This document shows positions 1 through 8,012 of a stretch of 64,000 nt of DNA, piece by piece. Origin of the DNA: Catenulispora acidiphila DSM 44928 (GTDB lineage Bacteria > Actinomycetota > Actinomycetes > Streptomycetales > Catenulisporaceae); assembly GCF_000024025.1 (NCBI RefSeq), contig NC_013131.1, positions 8,350,229-8,414,228 of the forward strand, given 5' to 3'. The notes below the pieces were generated by a model. The model made no database searches, was not told the DNA's origin, and was given only the letters and a program-made list of their open reading frames with translations. Numbering within the stretch: the stretch's first letter is position 1; each line of letters begins with the position of its first letter. The position numbers were made by a program, and so were the translations under genes.

Positions 1-1
1 C

Positions 2-715
2 GACCAGGTCGAGCCGATGCAGTCGATGCGGTCGCATCTGGCGGAGCACTTCTCGGTGGAGCCCGGCGCGATCGTCTTGAGCCGGGACGACGTCTGGGCT
101 CAGACGGGTTGCTCCGAAGCCGAGTGCCGGCATGACGGCGTCTGGCCGCTCCTGGACCGGCATCCGCTGGTGACGCACTACGCCAGGACGCGCGACGAGC
201 GCATTCTGGCTCCGCGGCGCACCGTCCGGTCCGACGTCGCGTGGTCGCCGCGGTGGGACGACCTGGTGCGCGAGGCGATCGGTTGCGAGACGTACCTGTC
301 GATGCCCGTTCCGGCGCCGGCCGGTACCTCGCAGTTGTACCTTCTCGGCACATCGCACCGAAACGCTTCGTGGCACCATTCGCTGCTGGCGACGCTGGCG
401 CCGTTGGCGTCGGCGGCGGTGAAGAGGTCGATCAGCAGCTGTCTGGCTGCGGCGAGACAGGATTCTGGTTCGCCGATCTTGGAAGCCGACACCACTATCC
501 TGACGCGGCGCGAACGGCATGTGCTCGAACTGCTCGCGCAGTCGCTGACCGCCGATGCGATCGCTCATCGTTTGAAGTGCTCCAAGCGCACGGTGCACAA
601 GCATCTGCAGAACATCTACCGCAAGCTCGGGACGGCGGATCGGTTGCAGACCGTGCTGGCTGCGCAGAAATTGGGACTCGTTGGTGCTCCTGCTTCGCTG
701 GTTGCGGAGCTGTAG
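2..715 (+). CDS. LuxR-type transcriptional regulator, 5'-truncated by window edge
   Basis: The frame is open to the left edge, so the true start probably lies outside; the first ATG inside is at 17. The C-terminal ~65 residues form a LuxR/GerE helix-turn-helix: LTRRERHVLELLAQ, then the recognition part CSKRTVHKHLQNIYRKLG, a textbook match. The N-terminal part (about 150 residues seen) has no obvious receiver Asp and may be a sensory domain of unknown ligand. It probably binds DNA as a dimer. The target is unknown, and the following gene lies on the opposite strand and converges on it. Confidence 0.85.
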   Translation, partial: DQVEPMQSMRSHLAEHFSVEPGAIVLSRDDVWAQTGCSEAECRHDGVWPLLDRHPLVTHYARTRDERILAPRRTVRSDVAWSPRWDDLVREAIGCETYLSMPVPAPAGTSQLYLLGTSHRNASWHHSLLATLAPLASAAVKRSISSCLAAARQDSGSPILEADTTILTRRERHVLELLAQSLTADAIAHRLKCSKRTVHKHLQNIYRKLGTADRLQTVLAAQKLGLVGAPASLVAEL

Positions 716-738
716 CGGGCTTTCTGTTCCGGGCGTCT

Positions 739-1095
739 CTAGTCGCTGCTTCGGCGGTGGCGCCGGCGGCGGCGGCCTCTGGTGGTGTCGGCGTGGCGGG
801 TGAAGCCCAGGGCGCGGCGGGCGTCGTCCAGGCAAGTCCACTGGGGGTCGATGGGTTGGCTTTCGGCCATCGCGACCACGTGCTGGAGGGTTGTAGGGAT
901 TTCCCATCGGTTTCCGCAGCGGCACGCTACGTCTACGCGCATTCCCATCGCGGCTATCAGCCAGTCGGTGACCCGATGGCAACTGGGACACTCGATGAGT
1001 CCCTGAGTCTCGCGGCCGTCGCCCGATGGCTCGGATCTGACGTGGGCCTGGTCTGCCACTCGCAACAGCGTCGTCGTTTCCCACCCGACGGACAC
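739..1095 (-). CDS. Small conserved protein with a zinc-ribbon-like Cys motif
   Basis: A 118-residue protein of no family I can name. The middle holds two Cys pairs, CPSCH and CRCG, about 25 residues apart, the spacing of a small treble-clef or zinc ribbon, followed by a helical stretch (DPQWTCLDDARRALGF). The C-terminus is a run of Arg and His that could bind nucleic acid. It converges on the LuxR gene with a 23-bp gap. The reading frame was preferred over the overlapping plus-strand frames because its composition and Cys pattern look protein-like. Metal binding is inferred, not shown. Confidence 0.55.
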   Translation of the reverse strand: MSVGWETTTLLRVADQAHVRSEPSGDGRETQGLIECPSCHRVTDWLIAAMGMRVDVACRCGNRWEIPTTLQHVVAMAESQPIDPQWTCLDDARRALGFTRHADTTRGRRRRRHRRSSD

Positions 1096-1193
1096 GATGC
1101 CTCCCTCGTCGGCCTCACCCGTGCGTGTCGAGAACGACTCGACGTTCGCACAGGAACGGGGGGCTGTCCACCGTACAGTCGTGGATCGTCGGC

Positions 1194-1763
1194 TCAGTGC
1201 CGCAGCGCGATGCTCACCTCGGCGGTGACGCCGGACAGGGAGCGGTTGCTGCGCGCGGTCGCGGTCTTGGTGCCGCCGGCGGGGACGGCGTCCACCGACA
1301 CCGCCGCGATGTCCTGGAGCGTGCCGCCACTGTTCTTGAACGAGACCGAGATGGTGTAGTCGTGCTGGTCAGAGGTCGGGTTCTTCACGGTGAGCTGGGC
1401 GGTGGCGCGGCCGTCGGAATCAGTGGTGACGGCTCCCACCTGGACGTCGGCGGTGGCGTCGATACCGTCCTTGACCTGGGCCAGCGCCGAGGAGGCGGAG
1501 GCCGACGCCTGCGAGACCGCCGAGGACACGGCTCCGCCGGCCTGCGAGCCGAGCGAGGACAGTGCGGAGGACGCGGACTGCCCGGCCTGGGACAGCGCCG
1601 ACGAGACCTGGCCCTGGGCATCGGTCGGGGACGGCGACCCCGAGGCGCCTGAAGACCCCGACGATCCCGAACCGCAGCCGGCGGCCAGGGCGGCGGCGCC
1701 GAGGATCGCGGCGACGGCGGTCAGGCGGCGGGTGGCGGGACGGGTACGCGGCGGGTGGTCCAT
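1194..1763 (-). CDS. Secreted lipoprotein with Ser/Ala-rich stalk and FxLYD-like domain
   Basis: From the ATG at 1763 the protein is 189 residues. It begins with a short basic segment, a hydrophobic stretch and a lipobox ending LAAGC, so it should be lipid-anchored on the outer face of the membrane. A low-complexity Ser/Gly/Ala region with repeated SSALSQA-like units follows. The last ~85 residues look like a beta-sandwich of the FxLYD type (GRATAQLTVKNPTSDQHDYTI). The frame extends further upstream to 1874, but starting there would bury the signal peptide, so the inner ATG is preferred. Its role is unknown; cell-wall association is inferred from the anchor. Confidence 0.75.
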   Translation of the reverse strand: MDHPPRTRPATRRLTAVAAILGAAALAAGCGSGSSGSSGASGSPSPTDAQGQVSSALSQAGQSASSALSSLGSQAGGAVSSAVSQASASASSALAQVKDGIDATADVQVGAVTTDSDGRATAQLTVKNPTSDQHDYTISVSFKNSGGTLQDIAAVSVDAVPAGGTKTATARSNRSLSGVTAEVSIALRH

Positions 1764-1866
1764 GCGAGCAACGCTAGGCAGCGCACGGATATCACGGGCT
1801 GCTCGGCTAGGCCGCGCGGTTGATCCGACATCTCGGGAAGCCCGCCGGCTGAGCAGGCGGCTCGGG

Positions 1867-2166
1867 CTAGACACCGTCGACCGCGATCCGGTCGATGGCG
1901 GCGGCCAGCGAGGTCAGTGCTTGCAGGATCTCCCCGGGGTCGGACGCCGGGGAGGCGCGGTAGGGGCGCAGGACCTCGTCGGCGTCGAAGCCGCGCCGGG
2001 TCAGGACGCTCGCCGCCGTGGCCCGGGCCAGTTCCAGGCCGGTCGCCGGGTCGTCGACGAACACGCCGTAGGCGCGGCGGACCGCGGTGTCGAGGTAGTC
2101 GACGTCGGCGGTGGTGAGACGACGTGGCAGAGCCGAGCCCGGGTAGACGCGGTACCAAGCGGTCAT
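1867..2166 (-). CDS. Conserved small protein, unknown function
   Basis: The ATG at 2166 is preceded by a strong AAGGAGG at the right distance, which fixes the start and gives 99 residues. The N-terminus (MTAWYRVYPGSALPRRLTTADVDYLDTAVRRAYGVFVDD) suggests a compact alpha/beta protein; the remainder is helical, with no membrane segment or Cys. I do not recognise the family. It is separated from the lipoprotein gene downstream by about 100 bp and may share its transcript. Confidence 0.65.
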   Translation of the reverse strand: MTAWYRVYPGSALPRRLTTADVDYLDTAVRRAYGVFVDDPATGLELARATAASVLTRRGFDADEVLRPYRASPASDPGEILQALTSLAAAIDRIAVDGV

Positions 2167-2369
2167 CGTGTCCTCCTTACTTATACAGGCCGTCAAAACC
2201 GCTATATCCGCGCCTTCCCATGCCAAACGGTCGCGGGCGGCCGACGCGCGTCAGTGGCGCCATATCAACGTCCTGTCGCCATCGGGCCACAGGTGGCTGT
2301 TTAGACGTGTGGATCGGGGACATTGCGAAGGATTGACGACGACGACAATGACAATGCGGAGGCAGCGCC

Positions 2370-2891
2370 ATGCAGCAATCCCGCGGCACCGAACCGTTCG
2401 ACACAGGCAGGACGGTCCGCCGGAAACACGGTGCGCGCCCGGAACGTGCGCAGCCCGACCGGTCGCGTGTCAATTCCCTGTCATGGTCGTTCCCCGGCAC
2501 GCCGGCGGATGTGTCGTGTTCCCGCCACTGGCTGGCGATCGCGGCGACCGAGGCGTGGGGCGAGTGCGAGGACACCGACCGCTTGGTGCTCGCCTACAGC
2601 GAGATCGCGACCAACGCGGTGGTGCACGGCGCCGGACCGGTGACCGTCGCGGCGCAGATCTGCGCGACCAGCGCGCGCTGCGAGATCGCCGACCGCTCCA
2701 CCCGGCTGCCGAAGGTCCGCCACGCGACGGCCGGCGACCTCGGCGGGCGCGGGCTGGAGATGGTGGAGCTCACCGTCGACCGGCTGCGGGTGGCCGCCGA
2801 CGAGGTGGGGAAGACGGTGTCGTTCGAGGTGGGGCGGCGCGATGAGCGCGATGAGAGCGGCAGCCCGGCTGAGGACGACACCGAGGGATGA
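2370..2891 (+). CDS. Anti-sigma regulatory factor, HATPase (RsbW/SpoIIAB-like) domain
   Basis: A 173-residue protein whose central ~110 residues are a HATPase_c_2 (GHKL) fold. The N-box is EIATNAVVHG (about residues 78-87), the G1-like segment is EIADRS (105-110) and the G2-like segment is GGRGLEMV (125-132). Such proteins are Ser kinases or sequestering partners of STAS antagonists and stress sigma factors. The N-terminal ~40 residues are basic and probably disordered. A GGAG lies upstream of the ATG. No STAS gene is adjacent; the nearest is at 8662, so its partner is unknown. Confidence 0.82.
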   Translation: MQQSRGTEPFDTGRTVRRKHGARPERAQPDRSRVNSLSWSFPGTPADVSCSRHWLAIAATEAWGECEDTDRLVLAYSEIATNAVVHGAGPVTVAAQICATSARCEIADRSTRLPKVRHATAGDLGGRGLEMVELTVDRLRVAADEVGKTVSFEVGRRDERDESGSPAEDDTEG

Positions 2892-3058
2892 AGACGCCGG
2901 TCGGGCGGTCGGGATGAGTTGACCGGCCTGGTGAACAAGCAAGACGGTCTGGCGACCAAGCAAGTTCGGTGAGTAGGCGACAGAAGCGGCCGCAGGCCGC
3001 TTAGACAGGCTTCGACAGCTGCGTGGTCATCGCAGCTGTCGGAGTCTTTCTCGTCTTT

Positions 3059-3143
3059 CACGATCTGCATCTGAACAGAATCCGAGTCCGCACAGAATCT
3101 GAATCTGCACAGAGTCCGGGTCTGACCAGAATCTGTATCTGAA
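3059..3143. repeat. Five tandem 17-bp degenerate repeats
   Basis: Five consecutive 17-bp units lie in register at 3059, 3076, 3093, 3110 and 3127. The consensus is close to CAGAATCTGNATCTGAA, and a sixth partial unit begins at 3144. Each unit contains two ATCTG-like half-words. The array sits just beyond the terminator of the CsbD-like gene, in a 298-bp gap with no gene. Confidence 0.8.
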
Positions 3144-3145
3144 CA

Positions 3146-3180
3146 GACCGGCCCTCCGGGCGGTGCGCCCGGGGCCGGTC
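3146..3180 (-). terminator. Strong hairpin behind the CsbD-like gene
   Basis: The arms GACCGGCC and GGCCGGTC pair perfectly, and the inner arms CCGGGC and GCCCGG pair around a 5-nt loop, with a 2-nt bulge between. It lies 9 bp past the stop codon of the minus-strand gene. There is no clear U-tract, as is common in high-GC actinobacteria. Confidence 0.65.
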
Positions 3181-3189
3181 GGCGTGTCG

Positions 3190-3486
3190 TTACTTGTTGA
3201 GGTGCTGCTTGGCCTTGGCGGCGAGCTGCTCGGCCTTGCCCTTGGCCTCGGCGCTCTCGTCGTCGGTGACGGCGCCGGCGACTTCGCGGACCTTGCCCTT
3301 GGCTTCCTGGCCGGTGTTCTTCGCCGTGTCCTTCGCCTTGTCGGCCGCGTGCGCGGCGTGTGCCTCGGCCTGGTCGGCCTGGCCTTCGGCCTGCATGCGC
3401 TCGTTGCCGGAGACCTTGCCGACAGCCTCCTTGACCTTGCCCTTCGCGTCCTCGGCGGTGTGCTTGGCCTTGTCACCGACACTCAT
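3190..3486 (-). CDS. CsbD-like stress protein
   Basis: A 98-residue, highly charged, Ala/Lys/Glu-rich helical protein starting MSVGDKAKHTAEDAKGKVKEAVGK, the typical CsbD-family opening. That N-terminal unit is followed by further KAKDTAKN and KGKVREVAG-like repeats. CsbD-like proteins are small hydrophilic proteins made under sigma-B-type stress control in Gram-positives; their biochemical role is not settled. A sigma-B-like promoter candidate lies at 3533-3556 and a hairpin follows the stop codon. Confidence 0.88.
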   Translation of the reverse strand: MSVGDKAKHTAEDAKGKVKEAVGKVSGNERMQAEGQADQAEAHAAHAADKAKDTAKNTGQEAKGKVREVAGAVTDDESAEAKGKAEQLAAKAKQHLNK

Positions 3487-3532
3487 GGTGAGTCCCTTCT
3501 CGCGGCGGGTGCATCTTCGTGAAGGGCCCTCG

Positions 3533-3556
3533 TAACCCCAGCGCGCGGTATGAAAC
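3533..3556 (-). promoter_or_regulatory. Candidate sigma-B/F-type promoter of the CsbD-like gene
   Basis: Read on the minus strand, GTTTC (3552-3556) is followed after 13 bp by GGGTTA (3533-3538). This resembles the GNTT/GGGTAT pattern of actinobacterial stress sigma factors and lies about 47 bp upstream of the start codon. The spacing is one base short of the usual range, so this is a candidate only. Confidence 0.4.
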
Positions 3557-3606
3557 GGCCCTAGGGCGTCAACCTCGTTCCATAGCCGCGGGGATAGGGT
3601 GGAAGG

Positions 3607-4053
3607 ATGGAGGAGGCAGACGAACGTCGACGGTGGACGCTACTCACTTCTCACGGGCACGTCCTCGTCGAGATCGCGCGGAATCCGCAGGCCCGGGTAC
3701 GGGACATCAGTGCGATCATCGGGATCACCGAGCGGGCCACGCAGGCGATCATCGCCGATCTCGAGCGTGCCGGATATGTCGAGCGTCTCCGGATCGGGCG
3801 GCGTACCCGTTACGTACTGCACACGGGCAATCCGTTCCGGCACTCGGCTCAGGACGGTCTGGAGGTGGGACCGTTCCTGGAACTCCTCACCGGCGTCGCC
3901 TCTTTGACCGGCACCCCCCTGGCCGACGATCCGCTGGCGATCCCGCTGGCGTCTGATCCGATGGCGTGTGATCCGATGGCGTCCGATCCGCTGGCCATCC
4001 CCCAGGCGTCCCTCGCGTCACCCGAGCCACCCGAAGCACTCACGGACGTGTGA
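3607..4053 (+). CDS. Winged-helix (MarR-like) regulator with repeat tail
   Basis: Residues ~10-75 of 148 form a winged helix-turn-helix: LTSHGHVLVEIARNPQARVRDISAIIGITERATQAIIADLERAGYVERLRIGRRTRYVL, with the wing at GRRTRY. The segment to about residue 95 may help dimerise. The tail is a low-complexity repeat of DPLAI, DPMAC and DPMAS-type pentads, encoded by near-identical 15-bp units at about 3926-4010. GGAAGG directly precedes the ATG. Its target is unknown; the kinase gene follows 28 bp after the stop codon. Confidence 0.8.
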   Translation: MEEADERRRWTLLTSHGHVLVEIARNPQARVRDISAIIGITERATQAIIADLERAGYVERLRIGRRTRYVLHTGNPFRHSAQDGLEVGPFLELLTGVASLTGTPLADDPLAIPLASDPMACDPMASDPLAIPQASLASPEPPEALTDV

Positions 4054-4081
4054 AGCGCCGAATCGCGGTTATCGGGCGGCT

Positions 4082-5203
4082 GTGAGCCTTACCGCTGTGA
4101 GCCAGCCCCTGCTCGGGAACCGCTATCGGCTCGGTGAGCGCGTCGGGCTGGGCGGCGCGGCCGAGATCTACGAAGCCACCGACGTCCACCTGGGGCGGCC
4201 GGTCGCGGTCAAGATCCTCAAGACCGGCGAGTGCGGGCCGGAATTCGCCAGGCGCTTCGCCGAGGAGGCGCGGCTGCTCGCGGCGGTCGGCCATCCGAAC
4301 CTCGTCCCGCTGTGGGACGCCGGCCGCGACGGCGCGTGGCGCTACCTCGTCATGCCTCTGATCCACGGCGAGGATCTGGCACGCGTCATCGGGCGCGGAC
4401 CGCTGCCGCCGCCGGAGGTCGCGCGGGTCGGAGCCGCCCTGGCCGACGCGCTGGCGCACATCCACGCGCAGGGCATCGTCCACCGCGATCTGAAGCCCGC
4501 CAACGTCCTGGTGGAGCCCGACGGCGGGATCTACCTCGCCGACTTCGGGATCGCGCACGCGTGGAACGCATCGATCCACACCGCCGACGGCCTGGTCGTC
4601 GGGACCGCCGGCTACATGGCGCCGGAGCAGGCGCGAGGCGTCGGCCCGATGCCGGCTTCGGATGTGTTCTCGCTCGGGCTGGTCCTGCTGGAAGCGCTCA
4701 CCGCACAGGCGGAGTACCCCGGTCCGGCGTTGGAGCGGATCGCCAGCGTGGTCAACCGGTCGCCACGGATCCCGGCGGGTCTGACGCCGCGCTGGCGTGC
4801 GCTGCTCGCCGCGATGCTGCGCCGCGAGCCCACCCGGCGTCCGACCGCGGCGCAAGTACGAGACCTGATTGCCTTGGAATGCGAACCGGCTGCGGCGTCC
4901 GCGCCGCCTCATCCGCGACACCGCCGGCCTGAGCCGCTCCCATCAGAACCCGTGTCAACACCCGAGGTCGTCTCCCCGAGCGCCGCGACGCGCACGTTTA
5001 CCCCCGATCCGGCTGGACACCGGGAGGGCTCCCCCGGCTCCGACGAGGCGGCGGAGACGCAGCGATGCGGGAGGAGCGACCTCAGTGACCGAGAACGACC
5101 ACGACGACGTCATCGCCGTGCTCACCCACGACCATCGGGAAGTCCGGGCGCTCTTCGACGAGCTGGACAGGACGCGGGACAGCGCCGATCCGAAGCAGCG
5201 TAA
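4082..5203 (+). CDS. Soluble PASTA-less Ser/Thr protein kinase
   Basis: Starting at GTG 4082 (GTG 4097 is an alternative) the protein is 373 residues. The kinase domain covers about residues 12-270. The ATP Lys is in VAVKILK, the catalytic loop is VHRDLKPANVL, the metal motif is LADFGIAHA, and GTAGYMAPEQ marks the P+1 loop. The C-terminal ~100 residues are Pro/Arg-rich with no transmembrane helix or extracellular sensor, unlike PknB. The last 119 bp overlap the start of the hemerythrin gene in another frame, an unusually long overlap. An upstream extension into the preceding gene is open but was rejected. Confidence 0.88.
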   Translation: MSLTAVSQPLLGNRYRLGERVGLGGAAEIYEATDVHLGRPVAVKILKTGECGPEFARRFAEEARLLAAVGHPNLVPLWDAGRDGAWRYLVMPLIHGEDLARVIGRGPLPPPEVARVGAALADALAHIHAQGIVHRDLKPANVLVEPDGGIYLADFGIAHAWNASIHTADGLVVGTAGYMAPEQARGVGPMPASDVFSLGLVLLEALTAQAEYPGPALERIASVVNRSPRIPAGLTPRWRALLAAMLRREPTRRPTAAQVRDLIALECEPAAASAPPHPRHRRPEPLPSEPVSTPEVVSPSAATRTFTPDPAGHREGSPGSDEAAETQRCGRSDLSDRERPRRRHRRAHPRPSGSPGALRRAGQDAGQRRSEAA

Positions 5204-5657
5204 GACGCTGGTCGACCGGGCCACGATCGAACTCGTCCGGCACGCGACGGTCGAGGAGCAGTTCCTGTACCCGGCGGTGCGTCTCAACGTGGACGGCGGC
5301 GCGGAGCTGGCCGATCGGGAGATCCGCGAGCACGCACAGGTCGAGCTGACGCTGAAGGAACTCCACGGGATGCAGCCCGGCGACGAGCCGTTCGAGCCGA
5401 CGCTGCGGCGCCTCGTCGAGGCGGTCACCGCGCACATCGCCGAGGAGGAACAGATCCTGTTCCCCCAGCTGCGATCCGTCTGCACCGCCGAGGATCTCGT
5501 GGCGATCGGCAAGATGGTGACGACCGGCAAGAAGATCGCCCCGACCCGGCCGCATCCTGCCGCTCCCGACACCCCGCCGGGCAATCTCACCGCCCCGGTG
5601 CTCGGGGTCGTGGACCGGGTCCGGGACGCCGTCAGCGGTCGCGGGCGCGAGTCCTGA
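5085..5657 (+). CDS. Hemerythrin (HHE-type) cation-binding protein
   Basis: A GTG at 5085 preceded by GGGAGGAG gives 190 residues. The first ~145 form a four-helix hemerythrin/HHE domain with the expected His and Glu ligands: LTHDHREVRALF, RHATVEEQFLYP, REHAQVELTLKEL and HIAEEEQILFP. Such proteins bind a di-iron centre and sense or store O2 or NO, or respond to oxidative stress. The C-terminal ~45 residues are Pro-rich with a predicted helix. Its 5' end lies inside the 3' end of the kinase gene, so the two are probably co-expressed. Confidence 0.88.
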   Translation: MTENDHDDVIAVLTHDHREVRALFDELDRTRDSADPKQRKTLVDRATIELVRHATVEEQFLYPAVRLNVDGGAELADREIREHAQVELTLKELHGMQPGDEPFEPTLRRLVEAVTAHIAEEEQILFPQLRSVCTAEDLVAIGKMVTTGKKIAPTRPHPAAPDTPPGNLTAPVLGVVDRVRDAVSGRGRES

Positions 5658-5721
5658 ACCGGCGAGCCAGACAAGCAGCCCGATAGAACCCGACGAAGCA
5701 GCACGACAAGGAAGAGGTTCC

Positions 5722-6084
5722 ATGGACGCCCCGACGAACGCCTTCGACGTCCACACAGCGACCGGGGCGGGCGAGGCGACCGGTGACGGCCGCGCCGCCC
5801 GACCGCGCGAGGCGTCGCTGCTCGACGACGAGGAGCGCGCCGCGTTCCTCGCCGAATGGAGCTCGGTGCAGACCGGGTTCGCCAGCGACCCGGAGGGCGC
5901 CGTCACGGCCGCCGAGCGCTTGATCGCCGCGTTGGCCGAGAGCATCACGCGGCAGATCGGCGAGATCACCGACGCGGTCAAGCGGCCCGGGATGGACCCG
6001 GCAGCCCCGGCTCCCGCCGAGGAGGTTTTGCGCGAGCAGCTGCTTCGCTGCCGTGAGGCGTTCCATCTCCTCATCGACAGCTAG
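5722..6084 (+). CDS. Conserved actinobacterial protein of unknown function
   Basis: A 120-residue protein with GGAAGAGG before its ATG. The core reads FLAEWSSVQTGFASDPEGAVTAAERLIAALAESI, matching a recurrent actinobacterial pattern (W-x-x-V-Q-x-x-F-x-x-D-P-x-x-A-V-x-x-A) found in small stress-associated proteins. It is mostly helical, with no signal peptide. It lies 64 bp after the hemerythrin gene and may be in the same operon. The function is not established. Confidence 0.7.
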   Translation: MDAPTNAFDVHTATGAGEATGDGRAARPREASLLDDEERAAFLAEWSSVQTGFASDPEGAVTAAERLIAALAESITRQIGEITDAVKRPGMDPAAPAPAEEVLREQLLRCREAFHLLIDS

Positions 6085-6166
6085 GCAAAACGCTCGCGGC
6101 GCCGCTTGGAGTCACAACGGAGCAGCAGCGGAGGCGACACCCGGCTGGCGTCAGAACACCAGGGCA

Positions 6167-7138
6167 TCACGCCGCGCCCGCGCCCCCGAGCCGAGCCCGC
6201 ACCACAGTCCCCAGCCCCGGCGCCGACCGGATCTGTAACAGGTCGCAGACCTGGTTCGCGATCCACAGTCCGGCTTTCCCCCCGAGCCCGGTGGGTCGGC
6301 GCCGGCCGGCCAGCGGATCGGTGATCACACCGTTGTCCCGCACCTCGCAGACCAGGGACGCGACGTCGCGCCACAGCCGCAGCACGCCGGCGCCGCCGCC
6401 GTATTTGATGCTGTTCGCCGCCAGCTCGCTCACCACCAGGACGGCGTTGTCCACGTCCTGGGCGCTCACCACCGGCTCGGCGAACTCCGCGACGTGGTCC
6501 CGGAGGTCCTTGAGGCTCGCCAGATCGAAGACGAGCTCCCACACCGGACCGGTCGGCTCCTCCAGCGGTTCGTCGAACACGGGGTGGGCGAGCCCGGCCT
6601 GGGGGTAGGTGGCGCTGCGCGCTCTGGTGTCCTGGGCGACGACGCTGGGGTGGCTGCCGTGCGCGTGCTCGATGACCGGCGCGGGCAGGACGTCGAGGTC
6701 GTAGGGACACAGCAGCCACCAGCCCGGGCCGTCGTCGAAGGCGGTGTTCAGCAGCCTCTCGTGGTGCTGGCATTCGGCGATCTCGCTCGGCGTGCGGCCG
6801 GCCCAGGCCGGTTCGCCGATGCCGCGGAAGCCCTTGGCGGTGGCGGCGTTCCGGTCGACCCAGTCCTGCCAGGCCGGGATGATCCGCGCCGGGTTGCGGC
6901 CGGCGCGGGTGAGGTCCAGGAACTCCACGCGGTCGGCGTCCCGGCCCAGGGCATGCCGGAGCAGCGTGGCACGCGGCTCGACGACCGCGACCAGCACGGC
7001 CTCGCCGACGTCCAGCGCGGCGGTCACGAACGCGGTCGTGCCCGCCAGGAAATGCTCATCACCCGAGTACAGAAACGCCTCGTGGCGGAAGGGTTCCGCC
7101 GTATCGAGGGTCTGAGCAGCAAACGGAAGCCTGCTCAC
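6167..7138 (-). CDS. MEDS-domain / HATPase anti-sigma regulatory protein
   Basis: The GTG at 7138, with a weak GGTGAG, gives 323 residues. Residues ~15-190 match the MEDS sensor domain (FRHEAFLYSGDEHFLAGTTAFVTAALDVGEAVLVAV), as in DcmR-type sensors. Residues ~215-320 form an HATPase_c_2 domain with N-box SELAANSIKYGG and the G2-type segment GLGGKAGLWIANQV. Together they suggest a ligand-responsive anti-sigma or anti-anti-sigma kinase. It lies 79 bp upstream, in the same direction, of the gene that encodes the sigma factor's 3' end, so an input into that sigma system is plausible. Confidence 0.85.
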   Translation of the reverse strand: MSRLPFAAQTLDTAEPFRHEAFLYSGDEHFLAGTTAFVTAALDVGEAVLVAVVEPRATLLRHALGRDADRVEFLDLTRAGRNPARIIPAWQDWVDRNAATAKGFRGIGEPAWAGRTPSEIAECQHHERLLNTAFDDGPGWWLLCPYDLDVLPAPVIEHAHGSHPSVVAQDTRARSATYPQAGLAHPVFDEPLEEPTGPVWELVFDLASLKDLRDHVAEFAEPVVSAQDVDNAVLVVSELAANSIKYGGGAGVLRLWRDVASLVCEVRDNGVITDPLAGRRRPTGLGGKAGLWIANQVCDLLQIRSAPGLGTVVRARLGGAGAA

Positions 7139-7217
7139 GCTCTCACCTCACCATGAACGACTGACCACGGATTACCGCTTTGGTGCGCCTTAAACGAACA
7201 GGTGGGCGAGGTTTCGG

Positions 7218-8009
7218 TCAGTGGTCGGTCTCAAGTTGATCACGCAGGCGTCCGAGGATCTGGGAGAGCAGGCGGGAGACCTGCATCTGGGAGACGCCGA
7301 GTTCGGCGCCGATCTGGGCTTGGGACATGTTGCGGAAGAACTTCATCAGCAGAATCCGCTTGTCACGGGTACTCAATTCGGCCAGCAGCGGCTTGAGCGC
7401 CTCCCGATCCACGACCAGCTCGAAGCCCGGGTCCTCATCACCCATCAGCTCGCCCATGCTGGCGCCGTCACCGTCGGCCATCGCCACCGGCACATCCAGC
7501 GAAGCGGTGTGATGTGCAGCACTGGCTTCATAGGCCTCGGCCACCTCATCGGCCGACAGATCCAGCCGCTCGGCGATCTGCGCCGCACTCGGCGCGTGCC
7601 CCAACTGCTGCGTCAGCTCCCGCTCCGCAGCCCGCACCGCCAACGCGTTCTCCTGCACCCGGCGAGGAACATGCACATCCCAGGTGGTGTCCCGGAAATG
7701 ACGCCGCACCTCACCGGCGATCATCGGCGTGGCATACGTCAAAAACGCCGCACCATAGTCCGGGTCGAAGTTGTCGACCGCTTTGACCAGCCCCAGATAG
7801 GCCACCTGCTCCAGATCGGCTTGGGACTCCCCACGCTGGCGGAACTTGCCAGCCACATACCGGGCATAGGACATGTACTCCCCGATGACAAACTCCCGCA
7901 GCCCTTCATATTCGGCATCATCAGGAGCCATCCGCCGCAAACGCACCAACGCGGTCCTGGCCGCGGCGCGCTCGCGGGTGTAATCCCCCGGTTCGGCAGG
8001 CGTGTTCAC
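7218..8009 (-). CDS. RNA polymerase sigma factor of the SigB/SigF/SigG group
   Basis: A GTG start at 8009 gives 263 residues. Region 2 is complete (FVIGEYMSYARYVAGKF, then DLEQVAYLGLVKAVDNFDPDYGAAFLTYATPMIAGEVRRHFRD), with region 3 in the middle and region 4 near the end (MSQAQIGAELGVSQMQVSRLLSQIL). The 4-2-3 layout without region 1 is typical of stress and sporulation sigma factors. It lies 3 bp after the rsbW-like stop codon, so the two are co-translated, as in sigB/sigF operons where the sigma factor is held by RsbW. Confidence 0.93.
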   Translation of the reverse strand: MNTPAEPGDYTRERAAARTALVRLRRMAPDDAEYEGLREFVIGEYMSYARYVAGKFRQRGESQADLEQVAYLGLVKAVDNFDPDYGAAFLTYATPMIAGEVRRHFRDTTWDVHVPRRVQENALAVRAAERELTQQLGHAPSAAQIAERLDLSADEVAEAYEASAAHHTASLDVPVAMADGDGASMGELMGDEDPGFELVVDREALKPLLAELSTRDKRILLMKFFRNMSQAQIGAELGVSQMQVSRLLSQILGRLRDQLETDH

Positions 8010-8012
8010 AGA

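Noticed and set aside
1764-1874. N-terminal extension of the lipoprotein
   Set aside because: It would place ~37 residues ahead of the signal peptide.
3968-4081. Upstream extension of the Ser/Thr kinase into the wHTH gene
   Set aside because: The added ~38 residues are Arg/Pro/His-rich and lie in the repeat tail of the preceding gene. The GTG at 4082 starts directly before the kinase domain.
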